DNA of 64,000 nucleotides, from the NCBI RefSeq assembly GCF_929443795.1, contig NC_064896.1:9240746-9304745 (forward strand). The letters run 5' to 3'. Below the pieces are notes generated by a model. The model had not been told where the DNA came from, ran no database searches, and saw only the letters and a program-made list of their open reading frames with translations. Both the position numbers and the translations under genes were made by a program. The stretch's first letter is position 1. Every line of letters begins with the position of its first letter. The stretch comes from Astur gentilis (taxonomy: Eukaryota; Chordata; Aves; Accipitriformes; Accipitridae). Below are positions 24,606 through 38,129 of this stretch, piece by piece.

Positions 24606-26468
24606 CTGAAAAAGAGAAGGGTACATACATAAAACCCATTAAAATATCTTTAAAAAACCAGCTCATCATTACCATGCACAATGACAGGGTAGTGCTTAAA
24701 AATATATACAATCAGGCCTTCAGCAACAGTCTTGCCTTCACTCTGCAAAAAAACATTTTTTTAGTTCTGAACTCTACAGCTTATTTTAAGTCCATAGACA
24801 GGAAGCACTAAGCAGCCACATGAAACCAATGACATTGTAAAAATTGATTGTAAACTACAGACAGGATCTCAAAGTAGATGCATTCTACCCACCTTTGAAA
24901 GGAATTAGAAGATACTTCCCAGGCAATGCTTCTCACTGGTTAGTCCATGTACAACTATAGTCTACATTGCTACAACATACCCAGGTAGGTAGACAGTCCC
25001 TAAGTATATTAAATGCCTCAACAATGCTAACTTCATATACTTGAAAACAATTTCATAAAAGCAACAAAGCTTCTCTGGTGTCTTATTCTGGTGTTACACA
25101 TGAAAAAAGCTCCATCTGTAGTCTTTGAAAGAGTTACTTGCAACACAGCAAGAATCTCTTTCCATGCACTAATGGGTCTTTGTTATTACCATCATAAGCT
25201 TCAGGGTTCTTACATTGAAATTTATCTGGTTAACAAACCAGAACTGTTGTCACATAACTAAATGCCAGCCAATAAGAAAAACCTGGTATTCGCTACCATT
25301 AAAAGCTAAAAATCTAGTAGCAAATATGCAACCAACAGGGGAATTCACAATGAAAACATCTTCCTATCAAACACAAACACATTTTGACAAGGAGACACCA
25401 CTGCCTTCTGTAACACCAGATGACATTTTTGCCTGACCAGCGCCACCCTTGCATCAGAAAAAAGATGACTGGCATCCTGCTAGTTCATTTAGTCCATTCC
25501 TTACATAAGGAAAATAACCTAAGGATACTCATTTAACTAGTGCTCAGAATAAGCAACAGATTCAATAACTTCACTAGATGACTTATTCAAATGCTAAGTA
25601 TGTCCAACCACCAGAAAACTTCAGTATCTTATGTGACCCTGTTTTTACTGTAATATAGACCTGTGTCTTGCCATGTCGTTGCAACAAAGACAAGACAGTT
25701 TCTGTGCATTTTATTACCTGTTCTGCATTTGGAAATCTTGAGGTCTCATCTTCTCCAGGCTAAAATAAACTTTAACACTACCTTGACCCCCCCACATCTG
25801 GTATTTTATACACCTCTGGTCTTCATTTTCACTTTGGCCCACAGGTGCTTCTCTTATGGACTGTGGCACCCAGTTCAGGGTGCAGTGCTCCAGCTGAAAT
25901 TCTACCAGTGAAAATTTGGGTGGAAAAATATAAATGAATCATAGGTAAACCCCCTATTTATACATCTTGTATTTATCTTTTGCAACAGCATGACATAGAT
26001 AAGTTGCTTAAATCAAAGAATTTAACGTGCATAGAGTACAAGGTGCATGCCATGGGCTGGTCTACTTGTGTCCTGGGCAAGTCTAAAGGAACTGTACAGG
26101 CCTCGCATGGGCAATGCCAAAGTTCCAAAGAACTGAAGCATCCATAGTCCATATTTCCTATCCAGATAGGATTTCCAAGCAGAAAACAGGACCCACCTTG
26201 AGAACATATAGCAAATCTCTTTTCAGAAACTAATTGCTTCAAGGCTATTCTGCCAATTAAACAAAGTTTAAGCTGGAAAAGCATATCAATTAGCACAACA
26301 TGTTGGCTCAGGGACAACAATAATGAACAGCAAAACTCACAACAGGTTGGGAAGGAGCCTGGGCACTTGCCCGAAAGTTGTCAAACTGGGTTTTGTTTGC
26401 TGTCTAAAATGCAGTCACACAGTGACAGTCTTGTTTCAATTAATTTGGTAACACAAGGTTTCACTTAC
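24606..26468 (-). other. PPP6R3: PPP6R3 intron 8
   Basis: About 1.9 kb. It contains a possible old CR1 fragment at about 25735-25905; the rest is unremarkable. Confidence 0.85.
25735..25905 (-). mobile_element. Possible ancient CR1 fragment
   Basis: The plus strand reads GGTCTCATCTTCTCCAGGCT followed by a stretch resembling the reverse complement of the CR1 segment seen at about 40530-40560, and later CACCCAGTTCAGGGTGCAG. Matches are short and gapped, so this is a weak call. Confidence 0.35.
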
Positions 26469-26598
26469 TTTTGGAGGCTCAAGTAGGAGTTCGTGGAAGG
26501 ATGAAAGTCGTGCTTTTATGGCTTCTAAAACACTTTTGTTGACAGAATATGTTGAATTGCTTATGCCTGGAGGGCAGATCTCTATATGGCCTTCAAAT
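26469..26598 (-). CDS. PPP6R3: PPP6R3 exon 8, residues 282-325
   Basis: Completes a split threonine codon, then FEGHIEICPPGISNSTYSVN and a helix ending FHELLLEPPK. Acceptor gttttAG, donor AAA|GTAAGT; the exon ends in phase 0. SAPS domain. Confidence 0.97.
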
Positions 26599-27295
26599 CT
26601 AAAACACACACAAGTAAAATCTGATAATTAATATCAAAACTAGTTGTAAAACATGTTTAAGATATGATTTTGAGAGTGTCACAGTTCTGAAGGCGTGTGA
26701 AAAGAATGAAGAGGCAAGTAAAAAACAGGGGTTTATATACAAATATAAATTAAGTGTGATGTAATGGTTGAACAAGGTTTTTTCCGAACACTGGCTCTAG
26801 TATTTTTAGGTTAATTGTGCTCCAATATGGTTTTGAAAGTAGAAATTACAGCTGTTCTTTTTCCTCTTTTGAGGCAGATAAAGAGCTTCACTCATCTATC
26901 CTGAACAGCATAAACGAGTTGAATGTACCACAGAGATCTGTTCAGCAGTTTCTCAAAGTAAAGTTATAATAAAATTCCACATAACTTTTTAAAAAGTCAA
27001 TACCCACTCACTGCACTGTACATATTTACTCTATCCCTTGTATCCAGAAACAAACTGATGAAGTGTAATTAGTCTGATCTGTGAAGTGGCACTTAAACTA
27101 GCTTCTAAAAAGAACTGCAGAAAGACCAGTCATTTGGCGAAAGTTTAGTAATGCCAACCACCTTGCTCTTTTACTTGTTCATCTACAACAGGCTACAAAA
27201 CCAGTTCAGTTGTAAGTACATGGAAGGCACTTGCTATTGCTGAACAGTGGTTCAGTTAAATTATGCAGGCATAATTTAAGAAAAATAAGACTTAC
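26599..27295 (-). other. PPP6R3: PPP6R3 intron 7
   Basis: 697 bp, AT-rich; nothing else seen. Confidence 0.9.
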
Positions 27296-27409
27296 GTCTG
27301 TCGTCTTGTCTCAAGTAAGGTCAATAGTATTTGGATTGCACTGACTATTGCAGATTCATTTTTTTCTCTATGAAAAATGTTAGACAGCAGTTGCTCTATG
27401 ATTTCTTGT
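27296..27409 (-). CDS. PPP6R3: PPP6R3 exon 7, residues 244-281
   Basis: Completes the split lysine, then QEIIEQLLSNIFHREKNESA and a helix ending LLTLLETRRQ. Acceptor cttttcAG, donor AC|GTAAGT, phase 2 at both ends (114 nt). SAPS domain. Confidence 0.97.
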
Positions 27410-28098
27410 CTGAAAAGAACAACACTGGCATCAGATACAACACTACTTCAGGATACATCTGTCAACAGAAGTAGCTACCATTTGCCCACGTAAAATTAAT
27501 AAGGGGATAATACAAAGAAAACCAGTAGCTATTTCGAACTAGCAGGTACCACTAGGACAATCACTCCCATCCTTGCTGCCCCAGTCATATCTTTCTATTC
27601 CTTCCATTGATTTTTTTTTTTCCTGACAACCAACACTATAACAAGGGAGTTTTCCTTCAGATCAAAAACCTGATTCAGCTTGCCAGAATGGCCACACAAA
27701 CCTAAATCTATAACCAGCAAAGGAAGAAGGGAATACAGGAGAATCTTCTGTGGCAGAAACACACACTTAGATTGACTTAAACCAAGTAACAGATCAAAGC
27801 CAAAGTCTCCCATGTGTACTCTGCACAGTATCAAGCTGACCTCCACATGTCTGATCCCACTAACTTTGGCAGCAGAGGAAATACTTTAATAAGACACACA
27901 CCCCTCCCCCCCAGGAAGTCCTCCAGGTGGGCTCTGCTTACTTGCTGAGTTATTTTAAATTACACAGATGACAGGTAGCCAAGAAAATTCACCTGGAAAG
28001 CACAGCTTGCCATTTCTAGAGGTTTTCAAGGTCAAAAGTTGAAAACTATGGGTTTTATGAACTGAAAATAAAATCAGAAATTTAGGAAAACAACTTAC
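27410..28098 (-). other. PPP6R3: PPP6R3 intron 6
   Basis: 689 bp; nothing else recognised. Confidence 0.9.
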
Positions 28099-28211
28099 TT
28101 CTCTAGACTTGCAAGCAGTGGGTCTGGTTCTGAACTGTTCTGTACTTGTAACATCTGGTCTCTGCTTAGACGAATAATTTCACAGAGTGACTGTGATGCG
28201 TTTGAATGCCT
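28099..28211 (-). CDS. PPP6R3: PPP6R3 exon 6, residues 207-243
   Basis: Encodes RHSNASQSLCEIIRLSRDQM and continues to DPLLASLEK. Acceptor tgttccAG, donor AA|GTAAGT, which splits the final lysine codon (phase 2). SAPS domain. Confidence 0.97.
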
Positions 28212-28654
28212 CTGGAACAGAAAAACGTAGCTTTTCAGTATAAGAGTAATAACATGCTGGACTGTAATTCTTCAGTTAAAAAAGGCAAAAGTGTCAACTT
28301 GGACAAGAGTCTCTCCTACCCAAAAAACATTCAGGCAATAGCTTTATGCCATAAGTAAATATTAGCAACACAAAAAAAACTTGAGGCACGAGGCAAGAAA
28401 CTACTTCCAATATTAAGGTGGCAAAACATTAGAGTTGACTCTTTAAACAACACTGAATGTGCATAAGGCTTTGACCTGGATCTGATAACAGGTGGGCTGA
28501 ACCACACACCTTCCCTCAAATGACCACACTTAAAATACTGCAATCAGCTTACTCAAAGAAACAAGCACAAAACAGTAAAACTGAAAGTTCTAACACTACA
28601 TTGTACAGCAACTTGCTGAACACAGAGCCAGAATAGTGTCAGACCAATACTTAC
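28212..28654 (-). other. PPP6R3: PPP6R3 intron 5
   Basis: 443 bp; nothing else recognised. Confidence 0.9.
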
Positions 28655-28720
28655 ATCCTCATCCTGAGATGGATGTACAATTTCCACAAGCCGTTGGATA
28701 ATTCTCTCCTCATTGAGCCA
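28655..28720 (-). CDS. PPP6R3: PPP6R3 exon 5, residues 185-206
   Basis: A 66-nt exon encoding WLNEERIIQRLVEIVHPSQD plus ED. Acceptor ttttacAG, donor GAT|GTAAGT, phase 0 at both ends. Because it is symmetric, skipping would keep the frame. Confidence 0.96.
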
Positions 28721-29228
28721 CTGTAAAAGTGCTTATGGGTGTTAGTAAGAATGTTATCCAAGTGAATGAATTACAATTAACAAAATTAAAAGTAGTCATT
28801 TGACAATTGCCATGAGTCATACCATCAATATTTCTAAACAAGCACTAACAATACTTCAGAAAAAAAGGAAAAAAGTAAAGTTAGTGCTTCTGAGCAACTG
28901 TAAAGAAGAAAGCCTTGGGTATAATTCTTAAATAAACTTTCTGATGCCAGAAAAAAGTGTTCAGTAAGGTCCAAAACGTTTTTAAAACTGCATCTGGCAG
29001 TTTTAAGGTAGATATTAAAAACCAGGGGAAGAGACCAGCCACTCAGGTTCTAAGTTGTCCCCACCAGCGCTGTGGCTCCACTGGAAAAGTATTGGCATCT
29101 CCAAGCAAAAAAATCCCTGCATATTTAATTTCAGCACAGTTAAGAAATAAACTTAGTAAAATCAGCAGAAGATAAGCCATCTCACAGTTTACACATCAGA
29201 CAAAAGTCCTTTGAGACATTTTACTTAC
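28721..29228 (-). other. PPP6R3: PPP6R3 intron 4
   Basis: 508 bp; nothing else recognised. Confidence 0.9.
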
Positions 29229-29366
29229 ATTTAACACTTCTTGCCGGGGCTGTGGTGGTTCTATGCAAGTCAGCAGCCTGAGCAACAAGTCCATGATAGC
29301 AGAGGTCCCTATGTGCTTAATAATGAGATCTACAAAATCATGTTTTCTCTTTAAAAAATCCACAAT
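29229..29366 (-). CDS. PPP6R3: PPP6R3 exon 4, residues 139-184
   Basis: 46 codons beginning IVDFLKRKHDFVDLIIKHIG and ending PPQPRQEVLN. Acceptor tttctAG, donor AAT|GTAAGT, both in phase 0. SAPS domain. It is missed by simple ORF scans because it lacks a methionine near its start. Confidence 0.97.
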
Positions 29367-30235
29367 CTAGAAATTAAAAAGAAGTAAGCTTACACTTGCT
29401 TATCTGTATTTTACAGGGTAAATTACACCAAGCAGTTTTAGTTTCTCCTACCAAAGGGAGAAAATAAATGAGAACTTCTTAAACACTTTTGCAACTTAAA
29501 GCTTACAGTACAAGGCAAGATAAAATAATATACATGTATAGAGTAGCAAAAGTGAGACAGGACAGTGTGTCCTGGGCCTCCTCTCAAGCCCAACTTGCTG
29601 ACCATAAACTACTCATAACCCAATGCACAGTCAGTTTTCCTTTTTGGTACGAGTTCCTCTCATCCCTGCTTAGTGAGCAAAGCTCGACAGCAAAACCTTA
29701 ACATAACACAGGCAAAGGCAGAGCTTGCTAAATAAAAAATACAGAACAGAGTCAAACTTAATTTGCTCAGGTATGAGAGCCAGTCCTTGCAGCTGTTTGC
29801 AGCACTGGGCCACACGAACGCAGAGTACAGCACCACTTCTGAACAAGGACTCCAAATACCTCTCACATTGTTCTCTAACAATTTTTCACACCAAATGGGA
29901 CCCACTCCCACTGATTCAATCGCTTATGTTTACCTCTAACAGCAATTAATGCAAATATCACCATATAAAATACTGAGCTAAGCTATGCCAAAAGGTAAGC
30001 ATTCACACACCTATTTCACAAATAGCTCAGGCAAATCAAATACATCTTACTCATCCAGATATATTTTTTTAATCTTCTGCATACCATATAAAATTTAAGT
30101 GTCTTCCGCTAGTATGGAAGCTGAATGCTCTTGACTCAGCTGCTATCCCCCAAATGTGTAGTCTTAAAGCAGCATTGCTGAGTACTACAATTTTATTAGA
30201 GCACTTGTTAAACTGGAGAGCTTGTAAGTATTTAC
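29367..30235 (-). other. PPP6R3: PPP6R3 intron 3
   Basis: 869 bp; nothing else recognised. Confidence 0.9.
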
Positions 30236-30422
30236 CTGTTCTGGTTTTCTGCTTATAAGAATACTTAGCACCTTGCTGAAGAAACTGGCCAGTAAAGGGT
30301 TTAGAGGAGATTCATTTAAGAGGAAGCTGTACAGTTTCATAAGTAAGGATTCTTCTTCTCCCAGCCTATCATTGATCTGTGAGACATCTGATGTAAGCAA
30401 CTCACATGATATGTTTGGATAT
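30236..30422 (-). CDS. PPP6R3: PPP6R3 exon 3, residues 76-138
   Basis: Acceptor ttccccAG at 30424-30423; the exon opens by completing the split lysine codon and continues YPNISCELLTSDVSQINDRL. It ends SILISRKPEQ at donor CAG|GTAAAT in phase 0. It forms part of the helical SAPS repeat domain. The open frame reads on into the intron after the donor, but that extension is not conserved and is not coding. Confidence 0.97.
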
Positions 30423-31957
30423 CTGGGGAAAAGGAAAAAAATTATCCATCACTCATACTTCAAAGTTGTCATACTTCCAGCTCTGAATTCAGAACGTGGT
30501 AAGGCTTCTGGCCAAGTTTTCAAGCAGGGTTGGTCTGGACTAATTAAAGCAGCAAACTATTGCAAGATAACATAACTACACATTCAGCCTACAAGCTCTG
30601 TTGTTTTAATTAAGAAATGGACTACTCTGTTCTTCAGTAGCAATAGGACAACACTAGGGAAGTGGGAAAAAGAAAGGGCAAGCTTTTATTTTAAGTTCTA
30701 TTGTTAAATCCATCTGTTCTATTGTTAAACCCATCTGTTCAAGTACTGATGTCTCATTTCAGAAGCTGCTTCTTTTTTTGAAGGGAAAAATAGTTACCAA
30801 GATGTTAAGCAGACTGGTAGTACTAGACCGATACTGGGGAGGGAACAGTGTGTTTGCCCTTTCTAATATAACAGGGTTTATATTTAAAAAGTCAAAAGGA
30901 ATGGCTTCAGGAGTTTTCTATACACATATATATACACACAGACACATATTTTATGTATTTTTATATATGTATTGCAATTATGTAGAAACTCAATAAACTA
31001 GTCGAAATCTGACAAAGCCTGCAAAACTAGCTACCACTGCTTCACGACACAGAGCCAGAAGTACCGTTCAGAACACTGAGTAATTAAACTGAGAGGCCAT
31101 CAAGACCAGTAATTTCCTGCTTTTGACAGTACTATCACCCACTCACACTAAAGGTAATTTTGACAGCAGCAGCAGCTTAAGGTTTCTAAGTGAAAGATGC
31201 TTCACTTTCAAACTATACTAGAAACACTTACAGGAGGCTTGGTTTACCAGAAATGGTGAAGTGCTGCAACTAAGAGTGTAGCTTATTTCACATTATTTTT
31301 TTACATACTGTTTTAAGAAAAAAAAAAAAAAAAAAAAAAGCAAGCAGCTTTCTGCATAGACAACTCTGAAATAGGCCAAAAATGGCAGAAGTGCTTTTAT
31401 ACAAATTGCTATGTTGACTGTTGAGTTTAAAACTCAGCAAGCTAGCTGAAGTCATGGCCATACCCAATTCTTACATTTCTAGGTCTGCAAAGGAAAACAC
31501 CAGCAATTAGATATTAAGTACATTCTTCCAAGGAGTGCTACAGACCTTCTAATAAGCATCTTCAAAACATCTCAATCATCAATAAAACAAAGCTAAGCAC
31601 TTAAAACTATTACCCATATAGGGCATTTCATTCAACTATTTTCTTAATAATCACTACTACAAGATTCTTTATGTTAGTTCCGATTATTGTTTTTTGTAAG
31701 CCTCCTTTGGCCAGCAATTGAATTTGGAAGCATTTATGGATAAGAGTCTTCCTTTTGAAAAACATGCAAATATTAGAATGATTTATTTAAAAGGTCTATA
31801 AAGCCCCTGGAAAACAAAAGCCCCTTACTCTAAAGATACCAGTACTGTACTACACACCAGAATGCAGGAATTCAAAATACACTATCAAATTAACTGTAGT
31901 AATCTACCCCTTTCCACCTTCCCAAGTCTCCCCCCCCACCCCCAGAAGTTTTCCTAC
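30423..31957 (-). other. PPP6R3: PPP6R3 intron 2
   Basis: About 1.5 kb. It holds a 21-bp direct duplication (30695-30736), a T/A-rich stretch near 30.93 kb and a poly-A run near 31318-31339. Confidence 0.85.
30695..30736. repeat. 21-bp tandem duplication
   Basis: Two adjacent copies of GTTCTATTGTTAAAYCCATC+T, differing at one base; a third copy begins but stops after four bases. Confidence 0.85.
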
Positions 31958-32190
31958 TTATATCGAATTTTTTCATCCATGTCTTGAGGTGGCTCTTCAA
32001 TAATAAATGAAACTAAGTCTTCCAAACATTCTGACTTCAGCAGAAACTCTATAAGTTTGCGATTCTGAGCCTTGCACTCTTGCAGAACATCCTCTTCATC
32101 CATCAATTCCTTCAGTGTTACATCTTCTCTCTCTAGAAGTGTATCTATGTGGGATGACGAATGGAGATCAAATTTCCAAAACATGCTGGT
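31958..32190 (-). CDS. PPP6R3: PPP6R3 exon 2 (start codon), residues 1-75
   Basis: The ATG is at 32184-32182 in good context (accagcATG, A at -3). The acceptor tcatccAG lies just 6 nt upstream of the ATG. The encoded protein starts MFWKFDLHSSSHIDTLLERE, the SAPS-family N terminus, and ends in a conserved block containing VSFIIEEPPQDMDEKIRY. The donor AA|GTAGGA splits a lysine codon (phase 2). An upstream in-frame ATG at 32211 lies in the intron and is not used. Confidence 0.97.
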
Positions 32191-35100
32191 CTGGATGAGA
32201 AGAATATACACAAAGCATTAAGTTTACAAATCTATTTAAGCAGTATTTGTAGTAACACTTCACAGTAGTATTTTATAGCTTCTAACCCCAGAGGTACCTG
32301 CATGCACAGAAACTTTCTAAAATTCAAATGAGAAACAACAGTAGATGCTGATGATCAAAAGCTACAAAATCAGGCTTGATTAAAGATGACTGAATACTCC
32401 ATAGTAATTTTTGTACCTTTAGCAATAGCCAATATTCTAACATCCAAAGATAAAGTTAGGCAGCTCCAGGGTTTTACTTACACGAAAGTAACATGCTAAT
32501 CTGCATTAAAGAAAAAAGGACAACTTTGGTTGTCAGTTTATTGAATTTGCTCTTCACAACCTTCATTTTTAACCTATACACCAAGTCTCAGATTCAGAAC
32601 AACTTGCTCAGCAATTAATAGAGCTGGGAGAAGATAAAACAGGCACTGCATAAATGCACTAGAGTACCACCCCTACCATTGAAGAAAACAGCTATAAAGG
32701 TACAGGAATCATAATAATTTTAACTTGCAGGCAGTGGACATCTAAGTACTGGAGCTAATTTCAACACAGGACCTACTCTGTCACTGTAGTTCCCTCCACA
32801 AACTTGGCACAGGAGGAAGAACAAGGGACAATAAAATATCTTATGCAAACACATGAAAGGGCAGTAGCCGCAACCACTGAAATATTGTAAAAGGCTGTAA
32901 CAGGAATGTGTAAGGATGAGCAACTTCACCTTTCCTTATAAAATGCTTTGGCACCTCCATGTTAATTCTGTTGCTCTACGACACCTTGCAAACAGTTGCT
33001 ACCGAGACAACTGTGCTATCAGAAAAGAATATTTCAGTCTATGATAGATCCAGTACACTCCTGCTTTCACCTCTCAAGCTCAATAGAAGCATTCGCTCCA
33101 TTCCCCTCTCCATTTAACCTCTGACATGGTATCAGCTGGTCTAACGTGAATGCAGAATTTAAGTGGATTGAAAGAGATACGACAGATACTAGAGAAACTT
33201 TTCTTTCCTTGTAATTGGAAGCAGCATGCTTTTGTGCAGTACTCATTTAAATAAGGAAAGAAACACTCCTTTCACTCCTTTAGTAACTGCCTTCCAAGGG
33301 CGAAGGATTAATTCAATACATTAATTACTGTTGTGCATTAGCAACATCATCAACTGTGAGGACACATATTTACTACAGAGAATGTAGGTGAATAGTACTA
33401 TTTTAGCAAAAACACTTCTGTAAGCTGCAGGCTGTATGCAGGAGCAAGTTTAAAGACAATCAAACTATGCTTTTGTCATATGCTATTATAAAAACCTACA
33501 AAAACTAAAATAGAAATATCTAATTCTTATGCAGACTAAGAGGTAGACAGCTTGAAGCACTTATTTCCAAGTTAAAATGAATTCAGCATGCACAGTACAG
33601 CTATTTAGAACAGTGAAGTGTCAAATTTAGTACTTGAGCAGTTTAGAAAACAGATACAGCAAAAGGATCCAGCAAAACCTTTATGACTCTTCATTAGCAA
33701 GACTTCCAGTATTTGGCCAAAATATTGAAAAGCCTGGCATACTCACTATCAAAAAGTTTTAATTGCTTTTAGGGTTTTTGTTGTTGCTTTAACCATTACA
33801 CACCGAGCACTTAATACCACTTCACTTTGTTTAGCTTTTTGTCAGAAGTTGTAAGCATACATAACTGCCCCTAGATTACATAGCTTTCTGTTTAAAGATA
33901 TGGGAGTCCACATCAATCAGGAAAACATACAGATAATTTCAATTGCAGTATCAATACTTATAATCATCTGAGATCCCATACAAGGATTAAGTGGTTAAAA
34001 AACAACAAAAAAATTCTTTTCTGCTGAAAGTACTAGTGAACCTACAAGCAGGGTTCAAAACACCTGATCTCACAAATTAGCTTAAATCAAATTATACAGA
34101 GTTGTTATTAAAAACACTAGCTTGTGGGTATTCAGGCTATACACACTTACTGTAAGCAAGTGAAACTAGTGCATTAAAGTCACAGGATATTTTTTGTTTG
34201 GGTTTCCAGAAAGTACATCAAACCCCCCACTCCTTGCCCCAATTAGTGAAAGTAGCATCTTTGCAAGTAACCACTATCAATGATAATTCCAGATGTAAAT
34301 CTCTCTGCAGCGATTAAAGCTCATTTTAGTAGTATCGATGTATTTCTCAGTTACTTATTTCAAGAGAAATTCAACAATGGAAAATAGCAACAAAAAAAAG
34401 AAAAAAAAAAAGAGACGCATACTACTGCAAACATGTTACTGCGTTATTTCACAAACTGTCTCCCAGGCAAGCTCTTTTAGGGGGTGCTCCCTCAACATGT
34501 CAGGTGCCGGCCAGAGATTATTCCATCACTTTTCAACAGGAGCCCAGGTCCTTTGAAATAAGGAAAAATAAACAACATAAAACGTGCCAAAGAGGAAGTC
34601 CAGGAACCCTGAAGAGAATTTTCTTAGGTGTTACCACGGGCAATAATCTAAGATCAGCCTACCATAGATCTGAATTAAAGTTTTAAAAACAAAAAGTTAT
34701 TGTTATTCTTCCCACAGCCTACTGTTCTACCTTCCCTCCCCAAATCTACCAATTCTGAAATTTTGGATTATCCTCATGCTTTTTCAAATTTCAGTCCCAT
34801 TAACAGAATCAGAATTAGGCCTTATGTCCACAAATCAGGAGTGCTCCTCCCAAAATTTTACTGTCTGTAAATTTACAACAAACTCCACAGGTCAATTGTG
34901 TTGTTACTCCCAGTGTTGAATTCCACTGCCAATATGAGCAGAAAACAAAAAAAAAAAAAAAAAAAAAACACACACACATGCTCAAGATTAGATACTACAA
35001 GATGCAAATAATCCAGGATAATACTAAAGCCTCTCAGAAGTGGAAAGAAAAATTGTGTTAAAGATGGTAAAGCTGCTGCAGATATTTGACTGTCTTTTGT

Positions 35101-38100
35101 AACTTGAGTTAGCTTTCTGTTATCTCTGAAAGTTCCCAGCAAGCAAGACTAACAGACTTCCAGTTCATGTAAAGAATACTTCTGAGAGTTTACATCAACT
35201 TGCTGATGTACAAGTTATGATAATTCAAGATTCTAAGGAACACCTAGCATTCAGAAAAATACTGCTTTCTTAGTTAATATGCTTCTCTGAATGAATGGTG
35301 AAATAACATTCTATGTAAAACACCTGCCTTAAATCTGAAAGGAAACAAAACAGTTCACCAAAATGAAGAAGCCTGTCAATTGCTCTGAGATACAGGTAGC
35401 TGAAATTCTCAATTGAATTGTTTGCTAAAGGGAAGAAATAAAGCTTAGAAGCAATCCTTTCAGACCAGAAAAAAAAAAAAGGAAGTCATCTACCTACCAC
35501 AGCTGAAGAAAACCACACTATGTACTTTGTTTAACAGTAATACTCCGTGGTTCTTTCTAGTGGCCAAATGCTTAATTGGCATCTCCATCAAAAAAAAGCT
35601 GGTAACAATTCTATCAGTAAGTTTCTCTGTAGCTTCCAGTTGACATAGCTGTCAAACACCTTTCCTGAATACTGACATTGCTGTTTTCAAGCTACAGGAT
35701 GAAGATGTGAATTCCAGTCAGACAAGCACATAGTTTAATTTTGGACAATGTCTCCTCTACTGAACCTGTTACAAAACAGACTTGTTACTTTAAGGCATCC
35801 AGAAATCCCTTCAGTAAATAAGAAAACAATAGTTTTATTATTTTCTTCACAGAAGTAAGCTGCTCATTTAAGGTAAACTTTTAAGCATTGTACTTAGGTA
35901 AAACAAACATGAGAAACATACTTGCAAGTTGCAACTTGGTACCTCATACTTCTACCCAAGAGTTGAGTGGTGGTAGCTACAAGTAGACATGGGGATCTAG
36001 ACCAATGCAGAAAGAAAACTAAAAGGACCTCAGCTAGCCAGCTGAAGGCTCTTTTACCTGACAACTGGATGTTAAAATAGGTATGAACTTCACAGATTTT
36101 TACAGCAATAACCAGTTTCATTCTTCCAGGAAGAGAAACTTTTTTTAAAAAAAAAAAAGTATATCAGTGTCAAGCTGAAGATTCTGTAATATAAATGACA
36201 GTCTAAGAAATGCTACATAGTATGTTGTAACAAGAACTGCATTATAAAAAAACTAAACTCAGAACATAACTGTCAATTTTCTTTATGTACCATCGTATTT
36301 CTTACTACAGGGTTCAAGAGCACAGATAAAGCAAAAAACTCAGTTACTTTTGCACCAATAAACTTTTCCATGATTGAAACACATGCTGAATTACATAGCC
36401 TACTTGAACAAAACAGGTTTTTGGTTTCTACAGCTGTGTAGCAAAAGACAACTTAGTTGGTGAATGCAAGGAGAGCAACCGCCAAAGGAGTCCTTGGTGC
36501 CACCACAGGCTTTCAAGAAGGTCTTACATTCCTTAATGATAGAAGTATTTTCAATGCAAACAATCCATTGCCTTCTAAAAACCAAAGAGGCAGGTAGGTT
36601 TGGGGAAGGACAAAGTAATGGTGAAGATAAATTCTTACTCTTTTATTCTTAAAAAAAGAATTTACCAACATTTTAAAAACCTTTAAACGCATTAAGTGAT
36701 TTCTTCAAAATGCTAAGGATGCCCTTCTGCCAGCTTCACATAACCTCAACCAGTTAGTCCCTTGGTATATTTAATCAGTTTCCAGTTTTGGTGTTTTGTG
36801 GGGTTTTTTTGTGTTTTGTTTTGTTTTTTTTAATTCTTTCTCCAAACAATGGACAGTAATTAGACAGCATACTAACATTCATAAAGTGCTTATTTTGACA
36901 CTGGAAATGGACCATCTGTTCAAAATAAAGCTAAGCACGAGTGGATGCCTGGAAATATTTAGAGCTAAACAGAATTACCAGTCATCCAAATTTACAAAGA
37001 CGACATTCTAGTAGCTACTTTTTAAACTGCTTATTTCACTCAGCCAGAACACTACCCATTGTAAACCTGTCTACAACTGCCTATCCTCTGCAGGCTGGGG
37101 CACAATTCCTCAAAGTATTAAATATCCCATGACATATTAAATTGGAAAATTAAGCACTTATGCATCTAGTCTGGAATTTGAGGGCAATTTGAACAAAATA
37201 CAAAAAAATAAGATACCTGCATTCCAGCTTGAAGATCTGGACCAAAGCAGTTCTTTTCCGTAAAGCAATGATTATTTATAGCCATACACAATCATGCCAT
37301 AAATGAATTCCCCACTTTTTCCACTTGATGAACACAAGAAATCTCTCACATGCAGCAACACACTTACATTGCTGCTTCTGCACTGAGAGTTTAGGGGAAA
37401 AATAAGTAATTCTTTATCGTCTATCCTATTAAAATAGTATTGGTTTTTAGTGTAAAAACTCTGCCCTTAATTATTCCTTAATTTCTAAATACTTCAAATA
37501 CAAGAGACCATACTTACCCTATAACCTATTTGAAAATAAATTTATTTAAAATTAAAGCTGTGACATTTTTTATTAGCTATAAAGATATAAATTACTGTTC
37601 CAAGTCCGTAGATTTAACTACATTACATTACATCGAGCAATCACAAATAAAAAAATAGTATCAGTTACACAGGAGTGTTTTTATGGTACAGTTTCTACAT
37701 TTTTTTAAACAAAACATAAGATCAGTTTGACAAAGAATAAAAAACTCCTGTGAACACAAAGTAAGATGTAGCAGTCTCTTCAGTGTTGGAACAGCCTGTT
37801 CAGGCCATGAATGTGAGCCCTAGTAGAAATTAATTTTTGAGAAATACTCCATTGCTTACAGTAACAATTAGACTTTATTATAAACTAGTGAAGTTTCAAA
37901 GAAACTTTGTGGAAGAGGGAGCCAGTAGATGGTTGGAAGTTAAAAGGAATTAAATAAAACACAAAATACAAACACCTTTACCTCAACAATTCAATACATA
38001 TCACACCCATATTTCAAATACTGTGTACAGTCCTAGTCCTCCCATTTCCAAAAGGGCATAACAAACTAGTAAAGATACTAAAAGAGAAACAAAATCCGTT
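32191..38100 (-). other. PPP6R3: PPP6R3 intron 1, left part
   Basis: About 5.9 kb, AT-rich, with A-runs at about 34384-34411 and 34947-34968 (the latter followed by a short CA repeat). No further exon or element recognised. Confidence 0.75.
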
Positions 38101-38129
38101 AATCAGCGATTCTTTTACAGAGTACTGGG

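Noticed and set aside
32185..32211. Upstream in-frame ATG before PPP6R3 exon 2
   Set aside because: It lies before the exon 2 acceptor (AG at 32192-32191), inside intron 1.
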